The notes: generated by a model not told the origin, from the sequence alone. DNA of 64,000 bases from Gibbula magus (GCA_936450465.1 OW388296.1:18580526-18644525); one strand, 5' to 3'. Positions 48,995 to 60,580 are shown, counted from the first letter of the stretch. Translations and numbers: made by a program.

Positions 48995-49238
48995 AAGTTG
49001 AGGAAGGTCTCACGTGAAGTAAATGTGTATAAAAATAAAATACTTCAGACAACAATTGTTGTAGATATTATTTTAATGATGACTGGATGCGTCGCATTTC
49101 GACTCTTGTACAAGTCTTTTCAACAGTGTGGAGCATTTTCAACATGGCGAATATATAAGTAGCTTAAACAATATACAGTAGACGTTGATTGATTGGTAAG
49201 TGACAAGTGGTTAGCTTGATTAGAACACAATAAACTAT

Positions 49239-49706
49239 TTACGAGGGATTAAAATTTGAGTCATTGCAGGTCTCACATCCTGGCCCACAGTCAATGAATT
49301 GATCATTTGTTTCAATTGCATAATTGACATATCTAGCATACATGTAGTTTCGGGGAGTATACGATGTTGTGCTTCTTGAAAAAGTTCTTCTTATAAAATA
49401 AAATTTATTCCAAAGACCTTTTTTCATGGTGTTTGGAGAGGAATCTAAAGAGGTGTTATTAAAGTCAATGTTTGTTGTTTCTGTTGGTGACACAGTGGTT
49501 TGGTCGGTTGCACTTGTGTTGGTTTGGTCTAAGTCGTCAGTTGATGATAACACTGGGGACTGATTCATTCCCTCTATTGAGAAGGACCCATCTGATTCGT
49601 AGTGATGATAATCAGTTTGATCCATATATTTGTCTCTTTTTGGAACTGCAATTGGTCTTCTGTTATGATTTTCTCCCGCAAGGACATAGGAAATCATATT
49701 TAACAT
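49239..49706 (-). CDS. Unidentified 155-codon ORF, Ser/Thr/Asn-rich
   Basis: A long open frame for this AT-rich sequence. It starts MLNMISYVLAGENHNRRPIA, has dibasic sites (RR, KR) near residues 16-24, then an acidic Ser/Thr/Asn-rich stretch with several N-x-S/T sites, then a basic aromatic part (NKFYFIRRTFSRS) and a C-terminal cysteine cluster (CGPGCETC). The hydrophobic start is too short for a clear signal peptide; one could be added by an upstream exon. An in-frame TAA precedes the ATG. I do not recognise a family. It may be an exon of a secreted or surface protein, or chance. Confidence 0.35.
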   Translation of the reverse strand: MLNMISYVLAGENHNRRPIAVPKRDKYMDQTDYHHYESDGSFSIEGMNQSPVLSSTDDLDQTNTSATDQTTVSPTETTNIDFNNTSLDSSPNTMKKGLWNKFYFIRRTFSRSTTSYTPRNYMYARYVNYAIETNDQFIDCGPGCETCNDSNFNPS

Positions 49707-49920
49707 CTTTTAAAACCTCTCAGGTACCGTAAATTCGTTTGATAGATTAGTTTAGAACTGAGACAATAACTTGATTGTACATGTAAGTTAATGAAAATAG
49801 AATTGTTCATATGTTATTCAAGTTGGATTATATGTGAACATATATATTATAGCCTGTTAAACGTGTTTTCAACACAATAACACTTCAAATTCAATAGCAA
49901 GTTATAATAGCAAGACTAAG

Positions 49921-50310
49921 ATGGAATGTGTGACTAATTTAATGTCCGAAAAGCAAAGAAATAATAATATTGGCAATAATCTTATAACAGCACTCCCCGT
50001 ATGGAGGCAACATATGGGTGAAATATTATTAGGGTACTTCAAACAACAAATAAACCTTCGTCTTCCTACAATAAACTCCCAGGAGGGCAGAATTATTTGC
50101 AAAAGTCAGCTGATACAATTTCATGTTTCAGTTTACAACCTACTTCCTCTATTTGCATGTATTTATGACGGAGGGATTGGAATCGAAGGGGATTGTGAGA
50201 GTCCCCATGTTTTTCATGACCACTCTGGAGTCATAAATCTTGTTAAAGACATTCTACTGGTTGCAATCAGACGACCTGCACTGGTGAACCTTTCTATACA
50301 GCATCAATAG
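49921..50310 (+). CDS. Unidentified 129-codon ORF
   Basis: ATG in good context (AAGATGG). The product begins MECVTNLMSEKQRNNNIGNN, includes LPVWRQHMGEILLGYF and CIYDGGIGIEGDCESPHVFH, and ends with a mixed hydrophobic stretch near VINLVKDILLVAIRRP. The composition looks like a folded protein, with no low complexity and no repeat match in the window. A frame of this length is expected about once by chance in 64 kb of such sequence, so support is modest. It may be one exon or a fragment. Confidence 0.35.
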   Translation: MECVTNLMSEKQRNNNIGNNLITALPVWRQHMGEILLGYFKQQINLRLPTINSQEGRIICKSQLIQFHVSVYNLLPLFACIYDGGIGIEGDCESPHVFHDHSGVINLVKDILLVAIRRPALVNLSIQHQ

Positions 50311-50517
50311 CAGGAAGATTGAACATTAGTCGCACTGGTTAGGTGAACATATACTGGTAAATATGTTCGGAATATTGAATGTTTTATTCCATAAGAGTGT
50401 AAATGCCTAAATAGATCAATGTTCACAATTCCAACATTTAAATTTAACCCAAACTATTTTTTCCAGCATATGTGTATTTATAATTTCACCTTATGCATTA
50501 TGCAGTAGGCATTTTTA

Positions 50518-50810
50518 TGCCCCCGAATCGGAGATTCTGGGGGTATATTGTTTTTCACCTATCCGTCTGTCTGTCTGTCCGTCTGTCCGTACGTGTGTTT
50601 GTCCACACAAACTTTAACCTTGGCCATAACTTTGGATTGCTCAGAGCTAGGGCTTTCATACTTGGCATGTGCATACATTTTGTAATGAAACCTTACAGAT
50701 GAGGGCATCATATTTGACCTTGTGACCTTGACCTTGCCACAGTGGACATCTTCAAAACAAATTTAACCTTGGCCATAACTTTGGTATATCCGGGGGCATC
50801 CGTGTTTAAC
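50518..50810 (+). repeat. Dispersed repeat with CCCCGAATCGG...CTGGGG hairpin and (GTCT)n
   Basis: It starts TGCCCCCGAATCGGAGATTC (a hairpin with TCTGGGGG), continues with a (CTGT/CCGT)n tract and TTTAACCTTGGCCATAACTT (twice), TGTGACCTTGACCTTG, and ends CCGGGGGCATCCGTGTTTAA. The arrangement is familiar from bivalve genomes. Confidence 0.65.
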
Positions 50811-51346
50811 AAACGCATCTTAGTTAGTACACACGTTACGCATTATCATTTGGTATATAACCGACTTGCCACACGTTACTGAGCACCCTAAATGGGATAC
50901 AATTTCAAGGTTTCATCTATGTAAATAAATGTATTTCCTTCCTGATATATATGTTACTGTATGCATGTAATGTTTGACTCTATGCTTTATTCAGAAATTA
51001 AAAAAAAGGAGATGGATGCAGTAAAAGCTCTTCGAAAGTGTGATTTGGTTGTCTTCCAAGACGTTCACTAATATAAATGTAAATACATCAACATTCATTA
51101 ATAAATATCCGTTATGTTCAAGGTATTTAGTTACTTATTTAAGTTTCCTTTTGTTTTAAAAATGCCAATGATGTTGGTGTTTAACAAATAATATATAACC
51201 TTTTACAATATCACACAATATAATAAACATGTATCAACCAATAATTCTAGATTTTAGAGAAAGTAAACACATATGTCCACACTGATTTATTGAACATTTG
51301 TTTAACACTATTACGGTGATCAAGGATATACGATTATTTTAACTGA

Positions 51347-52545
51347 CCTGTTGACTAGACCTACTATGCCTGCCTCCTCTAGGGCATGCTTATTTCAACC
51401 TCATCACAGACGAAGAAAGAAGTAAGGTAGGGATGCGTAAAATCCCTACCCAGGGGCGGTAAGTCAGTGGTCTCATGACGTCACTCCCATGAGCTTTCAC
51501 TCTGAAAACAGGCCCACAAAAGGCAACAGGCAGACCAAGCGGGGAGGATGGGCGGGACTAGAGCGTAGGTCTAGTCAACAGGTAAGTATAAATAATAATG
51601 TTGAATAAAAAAAACGTACCATATTTAAATACCTGTTGACTAGACCTAATATGCCTAGAATCCCACTGCACGGAGGCGGGTCAGAATATGCAAGGGAGAG
51701 ACGAGACCAGCGACAAGCCCTGAGGGGGGAGGGGGGAGGGGGGATTGCACCGAAGTGTAAAAGAACAACAGACAAAGACAAACGATGCGATCCGAAGTTT
51801 ATTGCAAGGAGCATCGAATGAACACGAGACCATCCTCCTAAGAGAACTGTCCTCTTCTGGGTCTGGTGGGGACCACCTTCGACTGAGCGAAGACCTGTGG
51901 ACCCAGCCTAGAAATGCCTTCGAGATCTTCCGTGGAGACCTATAGGAGTATCAAGACTACCGGAGGCTCTGAATATGGGAACAACTCAGGGTGAAAGCCA
52001 ACCGAAACAGACAACGAGCTATCGGAAGACCCACTTGACACTAGACGACGAAGGACTACCGGAGGGTACGAACAAAGGCCGCACCAACCATCCAGTCACG
52101 GGAATAGGTGAGGGAATCCAACAATCAGAGTTGCACGTGCAGAAGGCGTGCAACGCAAGGTTGGTAGAGCACAGCCTAGCACATGTCAACAAGGTCACTC
52201 AACTCAACACCGACAATAAACAGCCTGCCTATGGCAAACTGTTAACGACGAAAGGCGATGTAGAACTAGATACAATGAATAAAAAGCCAAGGTTGGCTAA
52301 GCAGCGAAGAAAACGCTAACAAATACCCAAAGTCGAGAGAGCAAAAACATATGCGTCTGCCATGCTTCACAACTGAGAGGAGAGTCTAGGCCCATGGGAA
52401 TGACGTCATGAGACCACTGACTTACCTCCCCTGGGTAGGGATTTTACACATCCCTACATTCCTTCTACGAAGTTTCGTCTGTGATACGGTTTAAATAAGC
52501 TAGCCCTAGAGGAGGCAGGCGTAGTAAGTCTAGTCAAAATATAGG
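51347..52545. mobile_element. Nested inverted-repeat elements with TTGACTAGACCTA ends
   Basis: Four copies of the end motif occur: CCTGTTGACTAGACCTACTA at 51347; inverted TAGGTCTAGTCAACAGG at 51566-51582; direct CCTGTTGACTAGACCTAATA at 51632; and inverted TAAGTCTAGTCAAAATATAGG at 52525-52545. The outer ~150 bp (51347-51500, 52390-52545) are inverted copies, sharing GTAAGTCAGTGGTCTCATGA. This fits a ~235 bp MITE beside or inside a ~0.9-1.2 kb relative. The interior is GC-richer, has a G-run (three G6-7 tracts at ~51723-51745) and a 114-codon hydrophilic frame (51975-52319) of unknown status. No target duplication was resolved. Confidence 0.55.
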
Positions 52546-54511
52546 TGTTTAAATAATATAATTTACGAAACAGATGTTATGAAAATCAAATAAATAGATC
52601 ACGTTATTTAATTATTAAAATCAATGGAGTCATGGACACTTGATATCTACCTTAGTGCGTTTGTTACGTCCATTTTGTTCGTGACATGTACTATTTTGGA
52701 TTATGTTTATATAGGTTAACATCTTTGTCAGATTAATCGAAAAGTGCTAATATAAAATACAATATACTTATGAATTCGTGTATATGAATCATATATAGAT
52801 ATTTAATTATGAGTAAACCTGAGGAAAGTTTGCATGATTTGTGGAGAGCATAGCTTTACAATTCTGGTAAATTTTAAATCTAATTTGTAAGAAATCAGAA
52901 AGGTGATATCGACACTCTGAGCTATGCTGTTAATAGCTTGTCATAGTTGTAAGGATCACATTTTGCTATTTCAAATACAAATTGGAAATCCAATTTTGAT
53001 TAAGATGTCCAAGTTCATTATAATTTGATGCTGACGTAAATACCAACCGATGAGTGGTCAGATGACACATTCAGGATTGTTTTCCAATGATGATAATGTG
53101 TATCATACGACTCGCATTCTACATCTTCAATGTATTTTTCTTTGACTCTATAATGTGAAAAAATAACTTGCTTTTAATACCAAGAAGTGAAAATAAAACT
53201 CTCATGATATGAAGGACCAACTTTATTGTAATGTGATAAAAGGGGGATTGGACCAATCACGCAATGTGTTACAAAACGGTTGTCCAACAGAGTAATTAGG
53301 TTACTAAATGCTTTCCTGATGACAAACATGTACAGGTTCGACCAGCAGTTTCCTCCATTTGTGAATATCAGTTAACGTGAGCACCAAGTTCGACCTGCAA
53401 CACTCCAGCCACTGTATTACACTTACTTAAAGAGCAGTGTAATTCATCATTACCATTGCTATCTTGGATCTGTTGGTCATTTTTGTGGATACGAAATTTG
53501 AGGTACTTTTCGAGTTCACAAGTTGGCGATAATGTAACACCATTCATGTAACATTAAGTATGTTACGTGTTATTTTCATAAGTCTAAATTTGATACTAAG
53601 ACGCTTGGGAGTTTAAAAGACGAGTTGTGAAGTCATTACTGGCAAAACTTGCTAGTCGGCATTATCCCTTTAAATATAAACGACATTCATTAGGGTCTAG
53701 CTTCCGCTGGACACAACAGATTGCATCATATATCACACTGGCTTTTATTCGAAACCAGAATACCTTCTACGACATGAAATAGAGATCTCAATTCATCTAG
53801 AAGAGACAATGACGTCGCGATTTTCTATTTATCTATCGTCAGCCTACCATAGCTTGATCCCAGGTGTGGCGATATGAACATTCTTTATCAACCCAACATG
53901 ACCCCAAACTCCTTACTGTGAACCCAGACACCAGTTTAGGGCAGGGAAAACAAACGAATTTCTCCATATTGTAAATATGTGTACACTGTTCGTTTTCTTT
54001 TAACATCCCTTAGATGATAATTATCAATATGTGTGAAAAATGAATTGGATTTTGGAGATTTTCATGTTGATGCTGTTAATATTTCTAATAAACCTTGATT
54101 CGAAATCCACAATGGAATTACGGGACTTGATACGCTTGCAAATTATAAAAGGTCAGATATGATTCTTTGGAACTAACTCCTATGACGTTCATGATGTAGT
54201 CCTCTGTCGATCTTCGCTATGGCGTCACATTAATGTAGGCTCAACATACGCGAACGTTGCTTGACGACCTCAAGGGAAGACTGACATCTTTACTTTACCT
54301 TGAACACATGGCAGTATAGTTGAGAATAGAACATAGAACATGTATATAGACTCGTCACAGAGAATCGTAAAACTCACCCACTGACAAGAACATGATTATG
54401 TCACAGTAAGAGTCTGGCTGAAGACTTAGATTGATTTAAAGAGATGAGAATAAAACTGATCATACAAAACACTAAAGATGGCCTTTACTATCCTCCAGCT
54501 TGGATATTCAT
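52546..54511. other. No gene recognised
   Basis: Non-coding by inspection: no long frame, splice pair or repeat seen. It may hold the 3' UTR of the minus-strand prohormone gene. Confidence 0.45.
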
Positions 54512-55454
54512 CTATTTTCCGACTCCGATTAGATACATGTACGGGTCAACTTTCTGGCGTCGTCCGCGGGTTTCGACGAAGGTCCCTCCCCGCATGCGCA
54601 TATCATTCTGCCGGTTTCGCAAAGACCTCCTTAGGACGCCTATCCTTGAGTCTAACCTGTTGGAAGTGTCCGGTCCCTGTGATCCACGACTTCCGGTCAA
54701 ACTGCCCTGCGATGTGTCAAGCTTGTCCTGTATTAAGGCCAATAGACTGAGTCGTTTGCCCACTTTCGACTGATACCTGATGAAATCTAACGTACGTTTT
54801 CCAAGTCCAAGATGACGAAACTTTTGATCCGTGAATCCATTTAAACCATCAGATTGTGCTCTTTTGTAGTCACTCTCTTTGAAGTCGTCGTCGCTATAAT
54901 GGAGGTCGTCATTTTCTCCGTCGAGTAAACTACCTGGAACATAAGAATTGTTTAAGTGATGTTTCAAAAGTTCTATTGAATGATTACACACTACTTTCTC
55001 CTTAAGGTGTTGGAAAAGGCCTTCAGTATCAAACCGGAAAGACTTGCAGTGATATATAGACACATGTAATCCAATCTAAAGATTTGAAGTAGTAAGCATG
55101 ATGGAAAAGTTTGACTGTGTTTCCATGATAGCAGTGATATTAGAACTGAGAATAGCGAGAATGAATTTTAGGGACCATAGCAACAAATGCGTTGCACAAA
55201 CCATATTGAAATTATTTACGTTCTAACATGAATTTGTCTTTCAACGGTACGCAAATGCTTTGGTTATAACATTATTTCACTTGCCAGATGCCAACGACTA
55301 ACCCATACTCCTTTCTGTATATTAATCATTTTTCAAATTTTGTCATGTGACCACCTCCACATTTCATTCCATGATACATACCAAAGTCTGAACTTGCAAA
55401 TCCTATTTGGCAGCACGCAAGAAGGACCAACACAAAATAGACACTGAAATCCAT
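54512..55454 (-). CDS. Putative secreted neuropeptide / prohormone precursor, 164 aa, two coding exons
   Basis: Exon 1 is 55382-55454 and exon 2 is 54512-54933, with intron 54934-55381 bounded by G|GTATGT and TTATGTTCCAG. The junction completes a GGT codon in frame. Residues 1-20 (MDFSVYFVLVLLACCQIGFA) form a classic signal peptide. An acidic spacer (26-47) ends at KR48-49. Next is AQSDGLNGFTDQKFRHLGL with GKR (69-71), then TLDFIRYQSKV with GKR (83-85). A longer region with RR126-127 follows, then GRR (148-150), and the C-terminus QKVDPYMYLIGV closes with GK-stop. Glycine before basic residues is the signal for C-terminal amidation. An acceptor (TCTATTACAG) 13 bp before the ATG implies a 5' UTR exon. 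I cannot place it in a known neuropeptide family. Cleavage and amidation are inferred. Confidence 0.6.
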
Positions 55455-55466
55455 CCTCACCCTCTC

Positions 55467-56780
55467 CTGTAATAGAAGTCGCATTTACATTAATAATAAT
55501 CAAGAATTTTCTATCAACAACAACTCTCATGGAACAATATGCAAAACCAAATGATAGAAGACTAGCATTGATAGCCCATGTTACGAGGAGACGGATATTT
55601 GTAAATACCATCGTCACACTCCCCATAATAAGAGAGTGGAACAGTCTTAATATTTCTAATAAGCGCTTCAGTCTAGAAACGAAATAACGTTCCTGTGGAA
55701 ACAATTAGAGTTAAGCTCTTGGACTTTAGTTTTCCTCCATGTTAGTTCATTTGTAAGCCTGCAAATAAGAAGATAAACCATTTTCGATTAAGAATTTTTC
55801 GTCATCATTTCAGTTCAAAGAAATGTTTTCAACAAAAAACTGGCATTTTGCATAAACCACAAGTAACGTCAGGGTAAGGTCAGGTACGTACATGCACATG
55901 TATTACTCTAGCGCCCAAAAGAAACGTTACCAAAAAACAAAAGCGAGACAGTTATAAATCCACAAATAATAAATACGACTGAAACATAGTTACATGTGTC
56001 AAGAAGCTAACCTAAAATTGCCATTGTTGAAACATTATCTTTTTATGTTCCTAAAAAGCACGCCCTTTAACCTATCGTTTTGGAAGTTTAGGCGAGATGG
56101 GAGAGAGAAAAGCGGGTTTGTTATGCTTGTTTTATGACGTCCTACAATATGATGCGTCAACAAGAGGGTTAATTATGTCGACATCCTCTTATATCAAATT
56201 GTTTTCTATATTTCACCAACTTTTAAACTTAAATGCAAAATATGTTGGTCTCTTTGAAAAAAGCGATTTCTGCTCCACTGGTGTTACAAAAGGCTTAAAA
56301 ATAATAGTACCTTACCATGATAAATCAATTATATAGTACCTCTTTCTAATTTTGTTTTATTCATATCCAATCGTGATCGTGTTTTTCCGGTGGTATATAT
56401 AACTGTACTTGATCGTTCATACTTGTGTCTGTATATAAATGTATTTTTTTCAAATATTCTCAACTTCACAATTGGTACACATGTACATGTTTTCAATAGA
56501 ATAAATAGTATTATATCGATTGAAGCAGCACCAATCACACGGATACACAGTAGCAAATTGTTCCGACGCGAAGGAAAATAGTTTTAAAAAAACCATCACA
56601 ATTTCTTTGGATAATACACTCAATAGAGATCAATTATTGACATTTATTTAGCAACAAAGTAAAAATATTATGAATTCTTCGCATATTAAACTACACATCA
56701 ACTTTAAATAATAATTTCGCCTGTTATTCATAATACTTGAAAAAAAATAATTTTTGAGTAGTTATATTATGTTTACACGC
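55467..56780. other. No gene recognised
   Basis: Upstream region of the prohormone gene. Only short frames are present; 56097-56336 (79 codons, plus) has no supporting feature. Confidence 0.45.
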
Positions 56781-56929
56781 TTTCGAGATGTTGGGGTGAC
56801 AGGGAACCGTTTAGTCAATGATGACAGAGATCTTTGGTACCTCGAAACAGACATCCTCGGTTACCAAGGGTTTTATATATGCTCCGTTACTCTCCACTAA
56901 ATCACCCCTGGGAAACTCCATCAGATAAA

Positions 56930-57560
56930 TCTGTACTCAAATTACCCGTCCTGCCATGTATAGCTGCTTCTAAACCGACTAAATCCTGTATTGGTGGGTC
57001 CATGGCTTGCACTCGGCGTCCAGTCATATAAAAAAATGTGTTCCAGTGGATTGATATCCGGGCTCATGGCAGACCATGGACGTTTAGATACTGCATTGTT
57101 CTTTAGAAAATCAACCACAGGTCGAGAATGGTGAGGCCGAGCGTAATCATTCATAAATAAAGGACAAGTGGCCAATGGATGATTGTCATAATGTGGCACA
57201 AGAACAGGCTGCGGAATTTCCCGGATGTAACAATCGATATTGAGATTACCTATCACAGTCACCAAATCGAGCTTACAACCGTGAGAGATGCATCCCCAGA
57301 CCATTACAGATCCACCAACGAATGGGACTGATGCTTGGATGTTCTTTGGTGCATATGCTGTGGTTTGACGATATTTCTGGACGGCTTATCACAGTGTGGT
57401 GAATGTCCAACTGTCGTCCAATAGCTCTACAAGACATTCCGGTGGAACTCATTCAAATAATTTGCCATCTTTTTTTGCTTCAGTGAGTCTCCTTCGAGCC
57501 ATGTTCAGAGGTAATGACACGATCATTTGAAAATTTCCAAGATTTATACTGATTTCAAGA
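56930..57560 (-). pseudogene. Tc1/mariner transposase fragment
   Basis: The minus-strand frame at 56942-57304 contains VWGCISHGCK, FMNDYARPHHSR and WSAMSPDINPLEH, the block around the second catalytic aspartate and the third acidic residue of Tc1/mariner (DDE/D) transposases. The usual DNARPH reads DYARPH. After NPLEH the frame shifts at a T-run near 57035, and similarity (RRVQAMDPP) continues in another frame. The N-terminal part, to ~57500, is decayed. No inverted ends were identified, so this is a dead relic. Confidence 0.7.
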
Positions 57561-57599
57561 ACGACTTAAAACTGCAATTTCAGAAATTCGTGGGTGGTG

Positions 57600-58536
57600 T
57601 GCTTCACATGCATTGTGGGGTGTGTTTGTGCGATTGACCTAACAGCAAACCCGAACACTGTTGAGAGGAAATGTAATTCCATACCAATTACCATCTAACA
57701 ATACATATCCGTTACTATGTATATTTGTATAACTGAAAATATTAGGTGGTGCTTAATTAAGTTCTTTGTGTATATATATATATATGCATTTTTTCGTTTC
57801 TACCCCCAAATACACGTTGAAATAGTTAATACAGATGAAGATATATAGAGTGTATATCTGGATTTATCTGGATTTATTTAAGAGGTTTAGGAGATTAAAA
57901 ATACCATGGATATTTAGTACACATAGGTTCATCTCTTCATTCGTAATTACGTTTAATTACCAACAGTTCAACATGCAATGTGTTCCTTATGAAGTGGTAT
58001 TTCCTGTACTATTTGAACTATTGAAATAGATTGAAGTGTCCAAATTGATGAAACATTACACAAGTTAGGATAGAATACGAATACATATGGTGTCATGTTA
58101 TTTACTGAGTAAAATATATCTCATTGAAGGTAATTATAAATATTTCAAGTGTTCCATTAAACTTAACAGCAATACATTGTCATTAATGTCTTGTTTCATG
58201 AACCAAAAGCACTTTAAATTACTTCAGAATATGTATTTTACACTTCACCATTAGAGTGAAGCAATGGTAATAAAGATTCTTGTGTGGATATACGAAGAGC
58301 GAATATACGATTTACAATTTAAATGTACATTTGCCTTTATATCTTTTACCACATTTGTGAGGTATATTGTTATGTTACACTATAAAAGTTACAAACAATG
58401 TGGCATTTCACAGCATGAAAATCCACCAAATTCTGTTAATAGATAATTTTCGTCAATATTATGTACTTTACTCTTGGTGTTTCATTTGTATACACTATGT
58501 ATATATTAATGCCCTCTTAGGAATGTTGGTTCAACT
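57600..58536. other. No gene recognised
   Basis: AT-rich sequence with a short (TA)n near 57773. Short frames only. Confidence 0.45.
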
Positions 58537-58549
58537 CTCAATGCACAAA

Positions 58550-58860
58550 AGGGGGCGGGATAGCGCAGTGGTTAGTGCGTTCGGCTTCGGATGAAGAGGT
58601 CCGGGTTCGAATCCCGCCAGGGGCACGGCAACTTTGTCTGCAGTAGAGAACTGTCCTACACGCAGTAAGGTTCGGGTGCAATGCTACACTGAATTTCAGT
58701 GCAGTACCACCCATGGTTCGCTAGTTCCAGCCGATGCTCGCAGGTTTCACCGCAATGCATAACCATGTGGCGTTGCGGGCTTTCTCCCTGCCATAATACT
58801 AGCAGCCGCGATATAAGTGAAATACTCTTGAAAGCGGCGTTAAACCCTAACTCACCTCAC
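58550..58860 (+). mobile_element. tRNA-derived SINE with 12-13 bp target duplication
   Basis: The head has a Pol III box A (TAGCGCAGTGG, 58561-58571) and box B (GGTTCGAATCC, 58604-58614). The body follows, and the tail has GAAAGCGGCGTTAAACCC and an (ACTCACCTC)-type repeat. CTCAATGCACAAA flanks both sides (58537-58549, 58861-58873). The acceptor stem does not pair, so it is a SINE head and not a working tRNA. Similar GGCGTTAAACC tails are known in mollusc SINEs. The perfect duplication suggests a fairly recent insertion. Confidence 0.85.
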
Positions 58861-59495
58861 CTCAATGCACAAATCCTAGACACATTTATATGTGAACGCA
58901 GTGGAAAAGTTTACCTCCTATTTTGTCTGTATTAGACCATTACAATAAAAGTGTAACCACAGGAGTAATTCTGACTCGACTGTCTTATGTACAATATTTG
59001 CAAATTTACTTTCAAGGTGCTGTAGCACGTTTTGTGCATATTTGTTTTTTCAAAGTTACCATTTATTAATGAGTTTATACAATTTATTATATACTCATTT
59101 AAACTTAAGATAGTAATACATGGGTGCAATACGGTTTCCGTCGTCGATTTCCGTATTGCACGGTGAATTCCGTATTGCACGGCTGACGGTTCTACTTTCT
59201 GTAAACTTCGGCACTTCTCGGAATTTTCCGTACTTTTCAATGTTTTCCCAATTCAATCTCCGGAATTTATATGTTAATAACACTGCTGGTAAAGCTTTAG
59301 TTGATTAAAGTATCAGCTTGGATTTAGACCTTATATTAACATGAGAAAATAAAGATATGATTAAGATATCAAATCGTGAGTCGTGCTGGTCAGGCAACCG
59401 TCCATGTATCAATACGCAGCACATCGTCCCAGTAAATTTATGCAACTTTATTTGTTTACCAATTTGCTAATAAAAAGGGGTATATAATAAATATA

Positions 59496-59648
59496 GAACA
59501 TCATACTTGTGCATTTGGATCGTTTGTATTGAACTCGAAGCTGCCATGGAAGCGGAGGAACAACTCGTTCTTCGAACTCGTTGTTCCTCCGCTTCCATGA
59601 CATCTTCTCGTCCAATACAAACGATCCAAATGCACAAGTATGATGTTC
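59496..59648. repeat. 153-bp imperfect palindrome
   Basis: The left arm begins GAACATCATACTTGTGCATT and the right arm ends with its inverse. The outer 36 bp pair perfectly, 13 bp are mismatched, then ~20 bp pair again (CATGGAAGCGGAGGAACAAC). It abuts the start of the LINE fragment. Confidence 0.85.
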
Positions 59649-60175
59649 TTATATATTGTTACGTTAGAGTGTAAACTATCTCAAAATGTGCTGAGTCGTC
59701 TACAAAGAATCCAAAACAGCGCTGCCCGATTGATCACTCGCACCAGAAAACGGGATCACATCACACCAACCTTGAAATCGTTGCACTGGTTGCCGGTGCA
59801 TCTAAGATGCCAATACAATACCCCGATGCATACATTCAAAGCACTGCATCAAGCAGCACCATCTTATCTGCAGGAGCTCGTGCGCCAAAACAGACCTGCA
59901 CGATCTCTTCGATCTGAATCAGCCTCACTGCTCACCGTACCCAAATCAAGGACTGAAATGTATGGAAACAGGTGCTTTGAGAAGGAACGCTATGGAACAA
60001 TCTTCCACCAAGTCTGAGAGAAGCAGAGAAGTCTCTTCAGAGAAGGGCTGAAAACACATCTTTTTCACACTGCCTTCAACCAGTGATGTGACTGTTTTGT
60101 GAAGCGCCTTAGCGTGAACAAGAATAGCTCAAATAGGGCGCTATATAAATGCTGCATATTATTATAATTATATTA
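59640..60175 (+). pseudogene. 5'-truncated LINE (CR1/L2/Jockey-like) 3' end
   Basis: The frame at 59640-60017 reads LQRIQNSAARLI, LKSLHWLPVHLR and APSYLQELV, the typical C-terminal end of non-LTR reverse transcriptase proteins. After a frame break it continues as REGLKTHLFHTAFNQ-stop in another phase. The end, GGGCGCTATATAAATGCTGC followed by ATTATTATAATTATATTATT, is the usual 3' tail form. It is truncated and frameshifted, hence inactive. Confidence 0.75.
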
Positions 60176-60580
60176 TTACAGGACCCGATAAACCATATAT
60201 ATAGGAAACGGCTGGTGCGATGTATAAAGCGATAATGGTGTAGAGTGTTTTAATGTGTAGCTGTTGTTTACATGCGAATTTGAAAGGTTCAGACAGCAAG
60301 AAGGGTGACCACTCCATCGTGCTGCCATAATTAAAATTCTTCTCTGAGAGTGTAGGTATCGCTACATCACTGAGATCACTTGAAATACCTTCGAGCAGCC
60401 AGTTTAATGTGAACACCTTCAAATTGCCACTTGAAGGGAAATGGACTATCATGGCTTAAGCGAATCATCTATATTCATTTTGGAACTCTTTTTATTATTA
60501 TTCAACCCTTGGTAATACGTATTTAACTTTCGGTGAAATCACTTTATTTCAGTAAGAAAAACGTGCTACAGTACCTTTAA

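Larger units (their letters stand above)
59015..60580. mobile_element. Composite element with GTGCTGTAGCACGTTTT ends (piggyBac-like relative)
   Basis: The left AAGGTGCTGTAGCACGTTTT matches, inverted, AAAACGTGCTACAGTACCTT at the right. The right end is followed by TTAA, and the left end is preceded by TTCA, a likely decayed TTAA. The ends are a variant of the TTAA MITE family (AGGGGCAGTAGCACGTTTTT). Inside are a palindrome, a LINE fragment and a 94-codon minus-strand frame (60168-60452) of unknown meaning. Confidence 0.5.

Noticed and set aside
48771..49162. Frames crossing the (TA)n tract downstream of gene D
   Set aside because: Most of the length is the YIYIYI translation of a microsatellite.
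54444..54773. Plus-strand frames of 90-109 codons
   Set aside because: They are antisense shadows of prohormone exon 2 on the minus strand.
55333..55704. 123-codon minus-strand frame over the signal-peptide exon
   Set aside because: It is in a different frame from the ATG with signal peptide and donor at 55382. The latter joins in phase to exon 2.
58551..58625. Functional tRNA gene
   Set aside because: Box A and box B are present, but the acceptor stem does not pair and the region continues into a SINE body with target duplications.
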